Assembly (NCBI RefSeq): GCF_021295335.1
Contig: NZ_JAIWOT010000001.1
Span: 437,001 to 501,000, forward strand
DNA from: Komagataeibacter sp. FNDCF1
GTDB taxonomy: Bacteria > Pseudomonadota > Alphaproteobacteria > Acetobacterales > Acetobacteraceae
Reading direction: 5' to 3'
DNA: 64,000 bases
Below the pieces are notes generated by a model. It was not told the DNA's origin. It was given only the letters and a program-made list of their open reading frames with translations, and did not search any database. The translations under genes were made by a program, and so were the position numbers. The first letter of the stretch is position 1. Every line of letters starts with the position of its first letter. Shown here one piece after another: positions 18,870 to 28,063 of the stretch.

Positions 18870-18966
18870 GAAAAGTGAATTATGACAAAATATGTCGGGA
18901 ATCATGGCATGCCTATTAAAATCCGGCTTAATGCGCCTGATGTGGTCCCGTCATGGCGTTTGTGTT

Positions 18967-19009
18967 CGCCAGTGCAGGGCGGACAGGCACGGTTTGCCCT
19001 GCACTGGCG
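18967..19009. repeat. Perfect 14-bp inverted repeat in the satP/amine operon intergenic region
   Basis: CGCCAGTGCAGGGC (18967-18980) and GCCCTGCACTGGCG (18996-19009) are exact reverse complements with a 15-nt spacer. No T-run follows. The remaining 19010-19280 is AT-rich, carries no gene that I can support, and must hold the promoter of the downstream operon. Confidence 0.65.
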
Positions 19010-19280
19010 GCCATGATCTGGTATGCTTCACGCTATATTTTTTTTACGGTAGGGGTAGAAGTAAAAGACATATTCATCTGAATAAATAGTATTTAATAAA
19101 GTAAAATAAATGCAGCGCATTGAATAAGTAATTACAAAACCTGACATATGTAAAATACAAACTGTTGCATAAAAACAACAATACCGTGAACCGATATGAA
19201 TTATCGGGCGCGGATATGGTTAAGCGCGCAATCGCTGTTAAGGTAGGCACCTGTTTTCGTTGATTGCTTGGGGTCCATTG

Positions 19281-20885
19281 ATGACAGACGCTCATCCGCG
19301 CACAGCGCCCACGCGCAGGCAGCTTCTGGCCCGTATCGGCATGCTGGCCGGTAGCACCGCCCTGTATCAGGCCATGACGTCCATGGGCCATGCGCGGGGT
19401 ACTGATTTTGCGGGACCGCCCGTCCTGTCCGGTGCGAAGCCGGGCACCCGCGTGCTGGTGCTTGGCGCGGGGCTGGCGGGCATGCTGTCCGCCCATGAAC
19501 TGCGCCGGGCAGGCTATCATGTGCAGGTGCTGGAGTTCCAGAACCGCAGCGGCGGCCGCAATATCAGCCTGCGCGGCGGGGACACGGTAACCGAACTGGG
19601 CGGGGCGACGCAGAAGGTGGGCTTCGCGCCGGGCAATTACATCAATCCCGGCCCGTGGCGCATTCCCTACCACCATCAGGGCCTGTTGCATTACTGCCGC
19701 GAATTCGGGGTGGAACTGGAGCCGTTTGTCGAACTCAATCACAACTCATGGCTGCATTCGTCTGCCGCGTTTGATGGCAGGCCGGTACGGTATCGTGAGT
19801 TTTCGGCCGATTTCAACGGGTTCACGGCGGAACTGCTGGCCAAGGCGGTCGACCAGCACAGGCTGGATGATGTCGTGCCCGCCGATGAGCGCGAACACCT
19901 GCGTCGCGCCATGCAGGAATGGGGCAGCCTGGATACGGACCTGTCCTACCGCACGGGCGGCCTGAGCGCCGAGGCAAGGGGATATGACAGGCCGCCCGGT
20001 GGCGGCCCCGATGGTGCCCCCACGCCATCGGCACTGTTCGCGCGCAAGGACGTGCTGCGCTCCGGCCTGTGGACATGGATGGCCTTTCACGAACGGATGG
20101 ACATGCAGACAACCATGTTCCAGCCTGTGGGCGGCATGGACATGATTGGCAGGGGATTCAACCGGCAGGTGCATGACCTGATCACCCTGAACTGCAAGGT
20201 CACGGCCATCAGTCAGGATGACCGGGGCGTGCGCGTGACCTATGATGACATGGCCCATGGCGGCGCGGTGCGGCAGGCACAGGCCGACTACTGTGTGTGC
20301 ACCATCCCGCTGCCTGTCCTCTCGCAGCTTGACGTGCAGGTCAGCGCCCCGCTCAGGGCTGCGATCATGGCGGTGCCCTATGCGTCCTCCGTCAAGCTGG
20401 GGCTGGAGTTCAGGCGCCGCTTCTGGGAGGAGGACGAACAGATCTATGGTGGCATCAGCTTTACCGACCAGCCGATCAGCCAGATCTCCTATCCCAGCCA
20501 TGGCTATTTTTCCCGGGGGCCAGGGGTCCTGCTGGGGGGCTACATGTTTGGCCCCGCCGCCTACGATTTTGCCGGGATGACGCCTGCCGAACGGCTGGAG
20601 CATGCGCTGGCGCAGGGTGAAGTGCTTCACCCCCGGCAGTATCGGAAGGAATTCTCCAACGGGGTCAGTTTTGCCTGGAGCCGGGTGCCCTGGACCATGG
20701 GCTGCTGCTCCATGTGGAGCGAACAGGCCCGCAAGACCCATTACAAGGCCCTGTGCGCCATGGATAACAGGATCGTTCTGGCGGGTGAACACGCATCCTA
20801 TGTAGGCTGCTGGCAGGAAGGGGCGATCCTGTCCGCCCTTGATGCCGTGACACGGTTGCACAGGCGTGCGCAGGGGGCTGGCTGA
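19281..20885 (+). CDS. Tat-exported FAD-dependent amine oxidoreductase (flavin monoamine oxidase family)
   Basis: 534 aa from the ATG at 19281. The N-terminus carries a twin-arginine motif TRRQLLARIG followed by a mildly hydrophobic stretch, so Tat export of the folded flavoprotein is likely. The FAD Rossmann motif VLVLGAGLAGMLSAHELRRA begins at residue 58, with LEFQNRSGGRN after it. The C-terminal FAD contact is VLAGEHASYVGCWQEGAILS. It oxidises an amine to an imine. The stop overlaps the cytochrome c start by one base (TGATG at 20883-20887), which makes a cytochrome the probable electron acceptor in place of oxygen. The amine substrate is unknown. Confidence 0.87.
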   Translation: MTDAHPRTAPTRRQLLARIGMLAGSTALYQAMTSMGHARGTDFAGPPVLSGAKPGTRVLVLGAGLAGMLSAHELRRAGYHVQVLEFQNRSGGRNISLRGGDTVTELGGATQKVGFAPGNYINPGPWRIPYHHQGLLHYCREFGVELEPFVELNHNSWLHSSAAFDGRPVRYREFSADFNGFTAELLAKAVDQHRLDDVVPADEREHLRRAMQEWGSLDTDLSYRTGGLSAEARGYDRPPGGGPDGAPTPSALFARKDVLRSGLWTWMAFHERMDMQTTMFQPVGGMDMIGRGFNRQVHDLITLNCKVTAISQDDRGVRVTYDDMAHGGAVRQAQADYCVCTIPLPVLSQLDVQVSAPLRAAIMAVPYASSVKLGLEFRRRFWEEDEQIYGGISFTDQPISQISYPSHGYFSRGPGVLLGGYMFGPAAYDFAGMTPAERLEHALAQGEVLHPRQYRKEFSNGVSFAWSRVPWTMGCCSMWSEQARKTHYKALCAMDNRIVLAGEHASYVGCWQEGAILSALDAVTRLHRRAQGAG

Positions 20886-21307
20886 TGCGCGGGATCTTTT
20901 CCGGATGCGCCCTTGCGGCGCTGTCCCTGCTTGCATGGCATGCTCCGGCGCGGGCGGATAGCGCCAGCGCCTTTTCCAGCAAGGTCCAGCCCCTTGTCGG
21001 GGGGGAGGATGTGTACCGCCATGTCTGCCAGGGCTGCCATATGCCCGATGGCAGGGGCGCCATGGGAGCGGGCGCGCAGTTCCCCGCCCTTGCCGGTAAC
21101 GCGAAGCTGCAGGCCAGCGCCTACCCGGTCTATGTCATCATGAACGGATTTGGCGGCATGCCATGGTTTGCAGGCGTGCTGGATGATACGCAGATCGCGA
21201 ATGTCGTGAATTACGTCCGCACCCATTTCGGCAATCACTACACGGATGCCGTGACCCCGGCCGATGTGGCGGTCCAGCGTCCCCCCGTCATACCACAGGA
21301 GCAGTAA
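20885..21307 (+). CDS. Periplasmic c-type cytochrome, partner of the amine oxidoreductase
   Basis: 140 aa. A signal peptide ends at PARA-D (about residue 24). One haem-binding motif CQGCH lies at residues 48-52 and a probable axial Met at 92 in GFGGMPWF. The C-terminal helix pattern DTQIANVVNYVRTHFGNHYT is typical of class I cytochromes c. It is translationally coupled to the flavoprotein upstream, and the RidA gene begins 4 nt after its stop. It probably carries electrons from the flavin to a terminal oxidase. Confidence 0.9.
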   Translation: MRGIFSGCALAALSLLAWHAPARADSASAFSSKVQPLVGGEDVYRHVCQGCHMPDGRGAMGAGAQFPALAGNAKLQASAYPVYVIMNGFGGMPWFAGVLDDTQIANVVNYVRTHFGNHYTDAVTPADVAVQRPPVIPQEQ

Positions 21308-21310
21308 GAC

Positions 21311-21820
21311 ATGTCCGCACCGAGAAAGATCCTTGCCGTCGCCGCCATCATGACCGGCATGGCGGGCACGCTGCCCGCCAGTGCCGATTCGGGCATCGTG
21401 CGCCATGCGGAAGGCAAATTCCCCATCGCTTCGGCCATCGAGGTACCGGCAGGTGCCTCGACCATCTATCTCAGCGGCATGGGTGCGCCGGTACGCGACA
21501 AAAAAGCCGATCCCCACAGCATGGCTGCCTATGGCGACACACAGGCCCAGACCCAGGCCGCCCTGGAGCGTATCCAGGATGCGCTGAAGAAACTGGGGCT
21601 GGGCATGGGCGACGTGGTGCAGATGCATATCTACATGGTTGACGACCCGGCGCTGGGCAAACTCGACTTTGACGGCATGATGAAGGCCTATACCCGGTTC
21701 TATGGCACTACCGCGCAGCCCGACCTGCCGGTCCGCTCCGCATTCGGGGTTGCGCGCCTGGCCAATCCCGGCTGGCTGGTGGAAATAGAAGTCACGGCCG
21801 TCCGTCCCGCCGCCCAGTAA
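21311..21820 (+). CDS. Periplasmic RidA/YjgF-family protein
   Basis: 169 aa with a signal peptide (ILAVAAIMTGMAGTLPASA). RidA proteins hydrolyse reactive enamines and imines to carbonyls and ammonia. The active-site Arg is kept (R142 in PDLPVRSAFGVARL) with the acidic VEIEVTAV end. It is the third gene of the operon with the amine oxidoreductase and cytochrome, with AGGAG 9 nt before the ATG. An exported RidA next to an imine-producing enzyme suggests imine clearance in the periplasm. Most RidA proteins are cytoplasmic and about 130 aa, so the export is notable. Confidence 0.88.
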   Translation: MSAPRKILAVAAIMTGMAGTLPASADSGIVRHAEGKFPIASAIEVPAGASTIYLSGMGAPVRDKKADPHSMAAYGDTQAQTQAALERIQDALKKLGLGMGDVVQMHIYMVDDPALGKLDFDGMMKAYTRFYGTTAQPDLPVRSAFGVARLANPGWLVEIEVTAVRPAAQ

Positions 21821-21892
21821 TCCGCCACTCAGGCCGGGGCGGCAACCGAAAAGGGGAGCATGTCGCCCCCCTCTTTTACGGCTTTGCGCCGG

Positions 21893-22351
21893 TCAGGGCA
21901 GCGGATGCTGCGCATCGAGCGTCTTGCGCTTTTCCAGCACGGCGGTGGGTGTAAGCGAGGCTGCCCGCATTGTGGTGATATCGGCTGCGGTGAAAAGTGT
22001 TGCGTCCGGTCCTGCGGGCAGGCCCGCCACATGGTTCAGTATCGCCGCAATCTGGTCGTCAGGCAGTGTCTTGAAGGACGGCATGAACCCGGCATAGCTG
22101 TTGCCCTGGGCCGTGATTGACCCCATAAGGCCATTCAGGGCCACGGCAGCCACGTACTGCTTCCCTTCCGGCGTTGCGGCAATCCTGCCAATGCGTTCGG
22201 CCAGCGGTGGAAACTGCCCCGGCAGGCCCTGCGCACCGGTCTGGTGGCACATGCTGCAGTTTGACTGGTACAGCGCCGCGCCATCTGCGGCAAGGGCTTG
22301 TCCCGCAGGCAGGGACAGGCAGAACAGGACAGCAAGCAGTCTGTTATTCAT
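21893..22351 (-). CDS. Periplasmic c-type cytochrome
   Basis: 152 aa from the ATG at 22351. A signal peptide ends near QALAA (residue 22). Haem motif CSMCH is at residues 32-36 and the probable axial Met is in AGFMPSFKTL. It is convergent with the RidA gene, 72 bp apart. It resembles the small cytochromes of alcohol dehydrogenase-type or amine oxidation chains. It may serve the neighbouring amine oxidoreductase or another periplasmic dehydrogenase; only location supports the link. Confidence 0.87.
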   Translation of the reverse strand: MNNRLLAVLFCLSLPAGQALAADGAALYQSNCSMCHQTGAQGLPGQFPPLAERIGRIAATPEGKQYVAAVALNGLMGSITAQGNSYAGFMPSFKTLPDDQIAAILNHVAGLPAGPDATLFTAADITTMRAASLTPTAVLEKRKTLDAQHPLP

Positions 22352-22610
22352 AAGTATTTTCCAATTATACATGTCCCGTCCGGCAAGACGGGAAGACCGT
22401 CGATCATTTCCCATATGGTCTATCATGAAGACCATCCCGGCCCTATATGCCGTCTCCCGGCCCGGATTGAAAAGTGACGTTTCCTGACAGGTCCAGTCAA
22501 CCGTTTGTCCGTGGTGACATGCAGGCGTGGCGACCCGTCCCTGCCGGACAGGCGATCATGAGCGCACCGGCGTATTGTGCGGCATTCCATCGGAACCGTA
22601 TGCGCGGGGC

Positions 22611-22642
22611 AAAAAAAAGCGTCCCGCCGGGAAGCGGGACGC
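22611..22642 (-). terminator. Strong Rho-independent terminator (minus strand)
   Basis: GCGTCCCGC (22619-22627) and GCGGGACGC (22634-22642) form a perfect 9-bp stem with a 6-nt loop. On the minus strand eight T follow at 22618-22611. It ends either the transcript of the small membrane protein at 22784-23059 or a separate small RNA. Confidence 0.85.
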
Positions 22643-22701
22643 CGAGTTTAGGGATTGGGAGACGTTGTGGTGTCACGAGGTCCACATCCGATTAACTCCA
22701 C
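22611..22701 (-). ncRNA. Candidate small RNA
   Basis: The 432-bp gap 22352-22783 has no convincing gene. On the minus strand a TATTAT -10-like box (22708-22713) precedes about 60 nt with a small TGTGG/CCACA hairpin and an unpaired pyrimidine stretch CGTCTCCCAATCCC, ending in a strong terminator. The product would be about 90 nt. It could also be the 3' end of the upstream membrane protein transcript. No good -35 box is visible. Confidence 0.35.
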
Positions 22702-22783
22702 TGATGGATAATAGTTTTATTAAAAATGGATTAATCTGGAAAAATATTACGGCTTGCGGGTTTCCCCACGTCATTCCACGGCA

Positions 22784-23059
22784 TCAGACGCCGTGCGACA
22801 TCACGTAATGCCGGGCAAATGGCAGCATGACCCCGATGCTCAGCAACCCCAGCATGATGGTCATCCCCGTAAAGGTGACCACGTGATGCGGATAATCTTC
22901 GGTATACAGCAGACCACAGACCCAGAATATCACGGCCTCGACCGCCAGGCCGATCCCGATGGCGGGCTGGTGGAAAAAGGGCCCGGCATACCACCATGCA
23001 ATGGCGCACAGCATGATGAGAACGGTGCTGGAGCGGATCAGGAAAAGGAGTGCACGCAT
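22784..23059 (-). CDS. Small hypothetical membrane protein
   Basis: 91 aa from the ATG at 23059; a longer open frame to 23173 is probably not used. Three hydrophobic segments are visible (RALLFLIRSSTVLIMLCAI, AIGIGLAVEAVIFWVCGLLY and FTGMTIMLGLLSIGVML). I recognise no named family. It is followed at 140 bp by a strong terminator. Confidence 0.6.
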   Translation of the reverse strand: MRALLFLIRSSTVLIMLCAIAWWYAGPFFHQPAIGIGLAVEAVIFWVCGLLYTEDYPHHVVTFTGMTIMLGLLSIGVMLPFARHYVMSHGV

Positions 23060-23197
23060 GTCAGATTCGGATTGGCAGGGCACGGAGAAGGCGTGCGTAT
23101 CGGCAGTTCTCCGCGGCGCGCATGCCGTTTCCGCCCGGATGGGTCCGTCAGCACGCAACCCGTGGGTACCCATGGCGCACCCACGGATTGTGGCATA

Positions 23198-23557
23198 TCA
23201 GTTTGCGGTAGCAGGCGTAGCGGCGGCGGGTGCGGCCGGGGTATCGGTCGTCATCTTGCCCGGCGTGGTGGAATGTTCGACATCATAGGCGGTTGCCTTC
23301 TGGATGTAGGTCCCCTTGGAGCCGGGATGTTCCTGATCATACAGGGCGGCCTTCGCCTTGGCTTCCTTGCGGTATTCATGGCGCTTGTACATGCCGGTCA
23401 CGCAGCCTGCGGCCGCGCCCAGCACACTGTGATTGCCAGCCACATGACCACCCACGGCGCCCACGGCACCATATTTCAGGCAGCCACCGGGTTCGGCACT
23501 GGCCGCTGTCGCACATGTGATGGAGGCCACGGCTGCCAGCAGGGCTATCTTACGCAT
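23198..23557 (-). CDS. Exported glycine-zipper-like small protein
   Basis: 119 aa. A signal peptide (MRKIALLAAVASITCATAAS-AE) is followed by a glycine-rich helix AVGAVGGHVAGNHSVLGAAAG (residues 31-51) of the type seen in glycine-zipper envelope proteins. Then come a charged segment HEYRKEAKAKAALYD and a Thr/Pro/Ala-rich C-terminus. AGGA lies about 9 nt before the ATG. An 8-bp hairpin (CCGTGGGT/ACCCACGG, 23160-23186) lies just downstream without a T-run. Envelope localisation is likely; function unknown. Confidence 0.72.
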   Translation of the reverse strand: MRKIALLAAVASITCATAASAEPGGCLKYGAVGAVGGHVAGNHSVLGAAAGCVTGMYKRHEYRKEAKAKAALYDQEHPGSKGTYIQKATAYDVEHSTTPGKMTTDTPAAPAAATPATAN

Positions 23558-23623
23558 TTGGTCGTCCTTGTCTGAAAAATAAAGAAGTCAGGATTTCAGC
23601 AATATCTGATCCGACATACTTTG

Positions 23624-25633
23624 TCACCTTCCGCCCGGTGCGGCTTCCGTCTTTTCATTCAGGCTGGCTGCTATAATGCGCAGGCAGGCAATGACTTCGC
23701 CCAACCGCGCGTGATCCGCCCCCGGAGCGTTATGGGCCTGTTCATGGCTGGCCCATGCCAGCACATGCGCCACCGTGGGCGTAGTCTGGCCTTTCTGCCA
23801 GCGTGCAAGGAACAGGGCCACGACCCGCTGCGTGCGGGGCGGCAGATGCCCGTCACGCAGCAGGTCGCGCAGGCGGATGATGTATATGCCCACCGTCATG
23901 TCCGAAATCTGTTCCGTAAGGCAGGTGCTGAGTGCCTGTGGTGACAGGGCCGTGGCATGAAAGAGAATGCGCACAAGGCTTGCCGCACAGGCTGACAGCC
24001 ACGCCGGCGCATCCGTCCGGGCCTGGAAGCGGGCCAGGTTACGCAGTCTCTGGCCAATCCATGCCGTCGTGCGGCGGATATGCACGTCCAGCCGGAAGGG
24101 AATGACCAGCCGGTAGGTCAGCAGGACAAAAACGATACTGCCCAGAAACGCCAGGGTATTATTGAGAAACGCAACCTCATCATACCGCCCCATGTTCATC
24201 GGCCCGATCAGGACCGGCAGGAACATGTTGAAGGAAAAGGCGTATCCCGCCAGTTCCGGCCTGCGTGCCGCAAGCCCGCCCACCGTCATGGGAACGGCCA
24301 GCGCCACAAGCAGCAGTTCGGGCGCGGTAATGGCCGGTATGACCCATAATGCCAGTACGGCGGCGGTGGCGGCACACCACAGTCCCCCTTTCAGGAACGG
24401 CGTGGTGGCGACCAGCGGGTTCTCACGCGTCGCCATCAGTCCGTAAATGAGCGCAACGAACGAGATGAAGGCCGGTCCATGCTGCCAGGCCGTGATTTCC
24501 CACGCCCACCATGCTCCCATGATGGCGGCGGCGGAGCGGATACCGTTGTTTACGGCTTCACGCACATGGCGGCGCGATGTCAGGCTGAAGCGGAACCTAT
24601 CGCCATGCGGGGCGGTGGCGCAGGCCGCCATTTCGTGCGCCACAAGCGTCGCTTCGGCCAGCAGGGCCGTTGTGATTGGCTGCCACGCGGTCTCGCCCGG
24701 TGGTCCGGACCGGGAGGCGGGTGCGCTCCGTTCAAGCCAGGCTGCGAGCCTGCGTTCGGGCGCCGGGCCATCAAGCGGGGGTGGCGCCTGCATGCGCGGA
24801 TGAAGAATCTGCAGTGCGCGGGCATGTGCCAGCATGACCAGCATGCCCGCCAGCGCCCGGCGTGCGTGATCGCCTACATGGTTGCGTGGCCCCAGTTCAA
24901 GTGCGCTGAATTCGATCTGTCCGCTGAAAGTCACGATCTGCCTGAGCAGCGTGCCGGTCAGCGCCTGCTGTTCTGGCCCGGCCGGCGTGCACAACTGGCT
25001 GGCAATGGTGGCGCATGTGGCGTGGAATGTTTCTGCCAGCCGCCCCAGCAGCAGCGCGCGCGCATGTTCCACGATGCGCGGCATGAACAGCACGGCCAGA
25101 ACCGCTTCGCACAGAACGCCCAGTATGATGTAGCTGGTACGGGCAACGCTTACGGCAAAGACATCATCAGGCTGGGAAATGGCGCCCGTGGCGATGATGG
25201 CGGACGTAAAACCCGTCAGGACAAGCCCGTAAGCCCGGTACTGGTCCAGCAGGGTCGCCAGTGCGCAGCACAGCCCGATCCAGAGTGACAGGGAGAAGAA
25301 AAACAGGCCAGGCGCCTGTGGAAACGCCGCCATGAGCGTAATGGCGGCAACGCTGCCGACAAGTGTGCCCACGATCCGCCACCGTGCCTTGGACAGGCTT
25401 TCCCCGCGTGAGGACTGGGCGACGACCCATACCGTAAGCGGTGCCCATTGCGGACTGTCCAGTTCCATCCACATCGCGATCAGGAGCGAAATGATGGCGG
25501 CAAACGCCGTGCGGACCGCGAATGCCAGGTCGGGCAGGGACGGCGCGTAGATCCATGAAAACCGTCTGGCCTGACGCGACAGGCTGGCCATGGGGCGTCC
25601 GGACAGGGGAAATGCCGCGCTCTGTCCCCCCAT
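23624..25633 (-). CDS. FUSC-family transporter (AaeB-like aromatic acid exporter family)
   Basis: 669 aa. Two sets of about five to six membrane segments flank a large cytoplasmic region, the usual FUSC layout. The N-terminal repeat begins AVRTAFAAIISLLIAMWMEL with QWAPLTVWVVAQSSRGESLS; the second begins at about residue 370 with AAAIMGAWWAWEITAWQHGP. Members export aromatic carboxylic acids or act in solute efflux from the cell. AGGA lies 6 nt before the ATG at 25633. No periplasmic adaptor (AaeA-type) or outer-membrane factor is adjacent. The porin gene follows upstream on the same strand. Confidence 0.82.
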   Translation of the reverse strand: MGGQSAAFPLSGRPMASLSRQARRFSWIYAPSLPDLAFAVRTAFAAIISLLIAMWMELDSPQWAPLTVWVVAQSSRGESLSKARWRIVGTLVGSVAAITLMAAFPQAPGLFFFSLSLWIGLCCALATLLDQYRAYGLVLTGFTSAIIATGAISQPDDVFAVSVARTSYIILGVLCEAVLAVLFMPRIVEHARALLLGRLAETFHATCATIASQLCTPAGPEQQALTGTLLRQIVTFSGQIEFSALELGPRNHVGDHARRALAGMLVMLAHARALQILHPRMQAPPPLDGPAPERRLAAWLERSAPASRSGPPGETAWQPITTALLAEATLVAHEMAACATAPHGDRFRFSLTSRRHVREAVNNGIRSAAAIMGAWWAWEITAWQHGPAFISFVALIYGLMATRENPLVATTPFLKGGLWCAATAAVLALWVIPAITAPELLLVALAVPMTVGGLAARRPELAGYAFSFNMFLPVLIGPMNMGRYDEVAFLNNTLAFLGSIVFVLLTYRLVIPFRLDVHIRRTTAWIGQRLRNLARFQARTDAPAWLSACAASLVRILFHATALSPQALSTCLTEQISDMTVGIYIIRLRDLLRDGHLPPRTQRVVALFLARWQKGQTTPTVAHVLAWASHEQAHNAPGADHARLGEVIACLRIIAASLNEKTEAAPGGR

Positions 25634-25815
25634 ATCTTTCCTGCCCCTGCATCATGTCCGGTAACCATCGGCCCGGCGGGCCGGGACGTGCGCGGACCAT
25701 GGCGGCAGAACGGGAAAGGGGTCCAATCGTTTTTTATGATCTCTTGATAAATGGCCTTTATGATGGCCGTATGGCAGCCCCACCCGTCGTGTCGCGTGGG
25801 ACGGGAGCATCCGGT

Positions 25816-27375
25816 CTAGAATGTTATGTTGCTGTGCAGTCCGAATACCGCCTCGTTCCCCGTGCGGCGCCAGGGATATGACGGGTCGCTGCCACCCCCG
25901 GCGGGATGCCAGACGTACTGGAAGTCAGGCTGCATCACCATCCATGGCGTGACCTGCGCCTGATAGGTCAGTTCCAGATGGTTCTCGTTGCCCTGCACCA
26001 GTGACCCGCTGGTGCGGTCGTACGCGCGCTGGCCCGAACTGGCGCGGCCGATGCCCCAGCCCAGGCCGATGGTGTCGTTGTCGCGGCCGCGGAACGGGGC
26101 CTTCAGGTTCAGGCCCGCGTCAATGGCGAAGCTGATCATGTTGCGGTCGCCGCTGTTGCCGGTGGCGCGCGCGAACACGCCTAGCGAGCGGGCGGAGGTA
26201 AGCGAGGGACGCCAGATCATCTGGTCGATGATGCCGTAGACCATCCAGTTGCCCCGGTCCCAGCGCGGGGTGCCGCCACTGGCGCCGAGCGACTGGCCCA
26301 GCGTGTTGTAGCGGTAATCGGGAAATCTGGCAGTGTCGTAGTAGCCACCCAGCTTGTACACGCCCGGCAGGCCGGGATTTTTTGTGACGTTGGACATATC
26401 ATCGGGCTGGGGATTGAGCGCGTATTGCAGTTCGGTGATCAGCAGCGCGCCGGTGCCCATGTTGAACCGGGTGCCGCTGCCATCATTGGTGGTCTGGTTG
26501 GTGGGATCGACCGGGTTGCCGCCCTGGATGCCAAAGGAGTTGGAGCGGTTGCCCGGCGGGTTGTCATCGGCGGCGGCGAACATGAAGGTGAATTTCTCGC
26601 TCGGGCGGTAGCGGATGCGCACGGCGGGCGAGGACAGCGGCCAGGACGGGCCGCCCCCATACAGGTTGACCGATGGCGCCATGGGCCAGCCGAAATTGGC
26701 ATTGAGGTAGAGCGCCCCGTAATCGCTGATCAGGAATTCGGTATCAAGGTCCTGCTGGCCGATCTTCACGTCCAGTTTCCCCCCGAGGAAGGACTGCTGG
26801 TACCACAGTTCGAACAGGCGGGTGGAGCGGTCGGCCTCGAACCCGCTTACGGGGTTGAAGTTGTTCAGGTGATCCTGCGAGATGGAGCGCCCGCGCGTCT
26901 GCAGCGCGCTGACATTGAACAGCCCGCCCTTCAGGCCGAAGAGCTTTTCGAGATCGACGGTCAGTGTCGGCATTGTCACGCCATCATAGGCGGGGCCGGT
27001 GCCTGATCCCTGTCCATCGCCATTGGTGCTGGGGGTGCCGCCGGTGGCGTTGCCCCACAGTTCATCCACTTCCTGAATGTCGAAGCTGATGCCGTGCCTG
27101 TACAGCCACGGCCGGGCCCCACCCATGTCGCCCAGCAGGTTGCCGCTGGTGTCCAGCTTGTCACTGCCAGCTGCCTTTTCCTCTGCATCGGCCTGTGCGC
27201 GTTCTGAATCACGCACTGTTGCAGGATCGATTTCCTGGATCAGCGGCGTGGAATTGCCAAGGCGGGCACGGTCTTCCTCGATCTGTGTGGGTGTCTGGGC
27301 AAAACCGGCAGCGGGAAGGGCGAGCCCCATGCACAGGATGCACGACCCGGCGCGCAGGCGCTGATGCATGGTCAT
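25816..27375 (-). CDS. oprB: Carbohydrate porin, OprB family
   Basis: About 519 aa from the ATG at 27375 (ATG 27369 is equally possible; the frame stays open to a TTG at 27471). A signal peptide reads RAGSCILCMGLALPAAGFAQ. The rest is rich in alternating aromatic beta-strands and ends VFGLHSNITF with the terminal Phe expected of an outer-membrane barrel. The central strands (GGKLDVKIGQQDLDTEFLIS, LNANFGWPMAPSVNLYGGGP, IRYRPSEKFTFMFAAADDNP) match OprB. OprB porins take up sugars and polyols across the outer membrane. In acetic acid bacteria they are common near sugar-oxidising systems. Confidence 0.9.
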   Translation of the reverse strand: MTMHQRLRAGSCILCMGLALPAAGFAQTPTQIEEDRARLGNSTPLIQEIDPATVRDSERAQADAEEKAAGSDKLDTSGNLLGDMGGARPWLYRHGISFDIQEVDELWGNATGGTPSTNGDGQGSGTGPAYDGVTMPTLTVDLEKLFGLKGGLFNVSALQTRGRSISQDHLNNFNPVSGFEADRSTRLFELWYQQSFLGGKLDVKIGQQDLDTEFLISDYGALYLNANFGWPMAPSVNLYGGGPSWPLSSPAVRIRYRPSEKFTFMFAAADDNPPGNRSNSFGIQGGNPVDPTNQTTNDGSGTRFNMGTGALLITELQYALNPQPDDMSNVTKNPGLPGVYKLGGYYDTARFPDYRYNTLGQSLGASGGTPRWDRGNWMVYGIIDQMIWRPSLTSARSLGVFARATGNSGDRNMISFAIDAGLNLKAPFRGRDNDTIGLGWGIGRASSGQRAYDRTSGSLVQGNENHLELTYQAQVTPWMVMQPDFQYVWHPAGGGSDPSYPWRRTGNEAVFGLHSNITF

Positions 27376-27473
27376 GCGCGATGCGGGAAGCATGCAAACG
27401 AACAGGCCGGATCCCGTCAGCGTGTGTTTTGTGAGCAGGGAATGGGTCATCGGGGCCACCAGTGCGAGCAATT

Positions 27474-27492
27474 AAAAGTAATAATCATTCTT
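27474..27492 (-). promoter_or_regulatory. Weak Fur-box-like site before oprB
   Basis: The 19-mer matches the Fur consensus at 13 of 19 positions by eye; its right half ATAATCATT is exact. It lies about 100 bp upstream of the probable porin start. Could simply be AT-rich promoter DNA. Confidence 0.25.
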
Positions 27493-28063
27493 AATTGCAC
27501 CGGGGCTGAATGCCCGTCAATCATCCGGTCCATGCATATATTGCTACCCAGACATAATGTTGCCGTATGTTTCAACGACGGGCGTAACGCTGTTTATTAA
27601 GAATTTTAGAAATATGATTCTGCAATGCGCAGGGAGAGAGCGCCCGTCGTTCCCCACCCGGGGGGCCGATGATTGCAACAGCGCATGAGGGCGAAAGGCT
27701 GCCCCGACCCGACAGGCGGATGTGGTCAGCGATGTACGCGGACAGAAACCCTGCTCCACGCCCGGTTTTTGCAAAAGCTATCCAGGATGATCCGGATAAC
27801 CACTGAATATCCAATGGCCCCGACGGGCAGGATGGCGCGGCACGTCCGGGGTTTTACGTCACGCCATTACCCGCTTCGTTTTCTGCCGGTGCAGGGTGGG
27901 TCACGGGCGTTTCATGTTCCCATTCCCGCATCGGCTCGATCAGGCGGATGGCCTTTTGTCCTGTGTGATTCCGGCCATGTGGCATGCCGCCATACCTGCC
28001 ACATTCCGGGTCTTAATTACGCCTGCATATGCGTCGGAAACGCATTCAGGCGCATTTCAGGTC
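27493..28063. other. Intergenic region with no supported gene
   Basis: 571 bp between the porin promoter and the ectoine synthase stop. Short open frames exist on both strands (for example 27572-27814 minus), but none has a family pattern or a good ribosome site. I see no strong hairpin. Confidence 0.5.
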
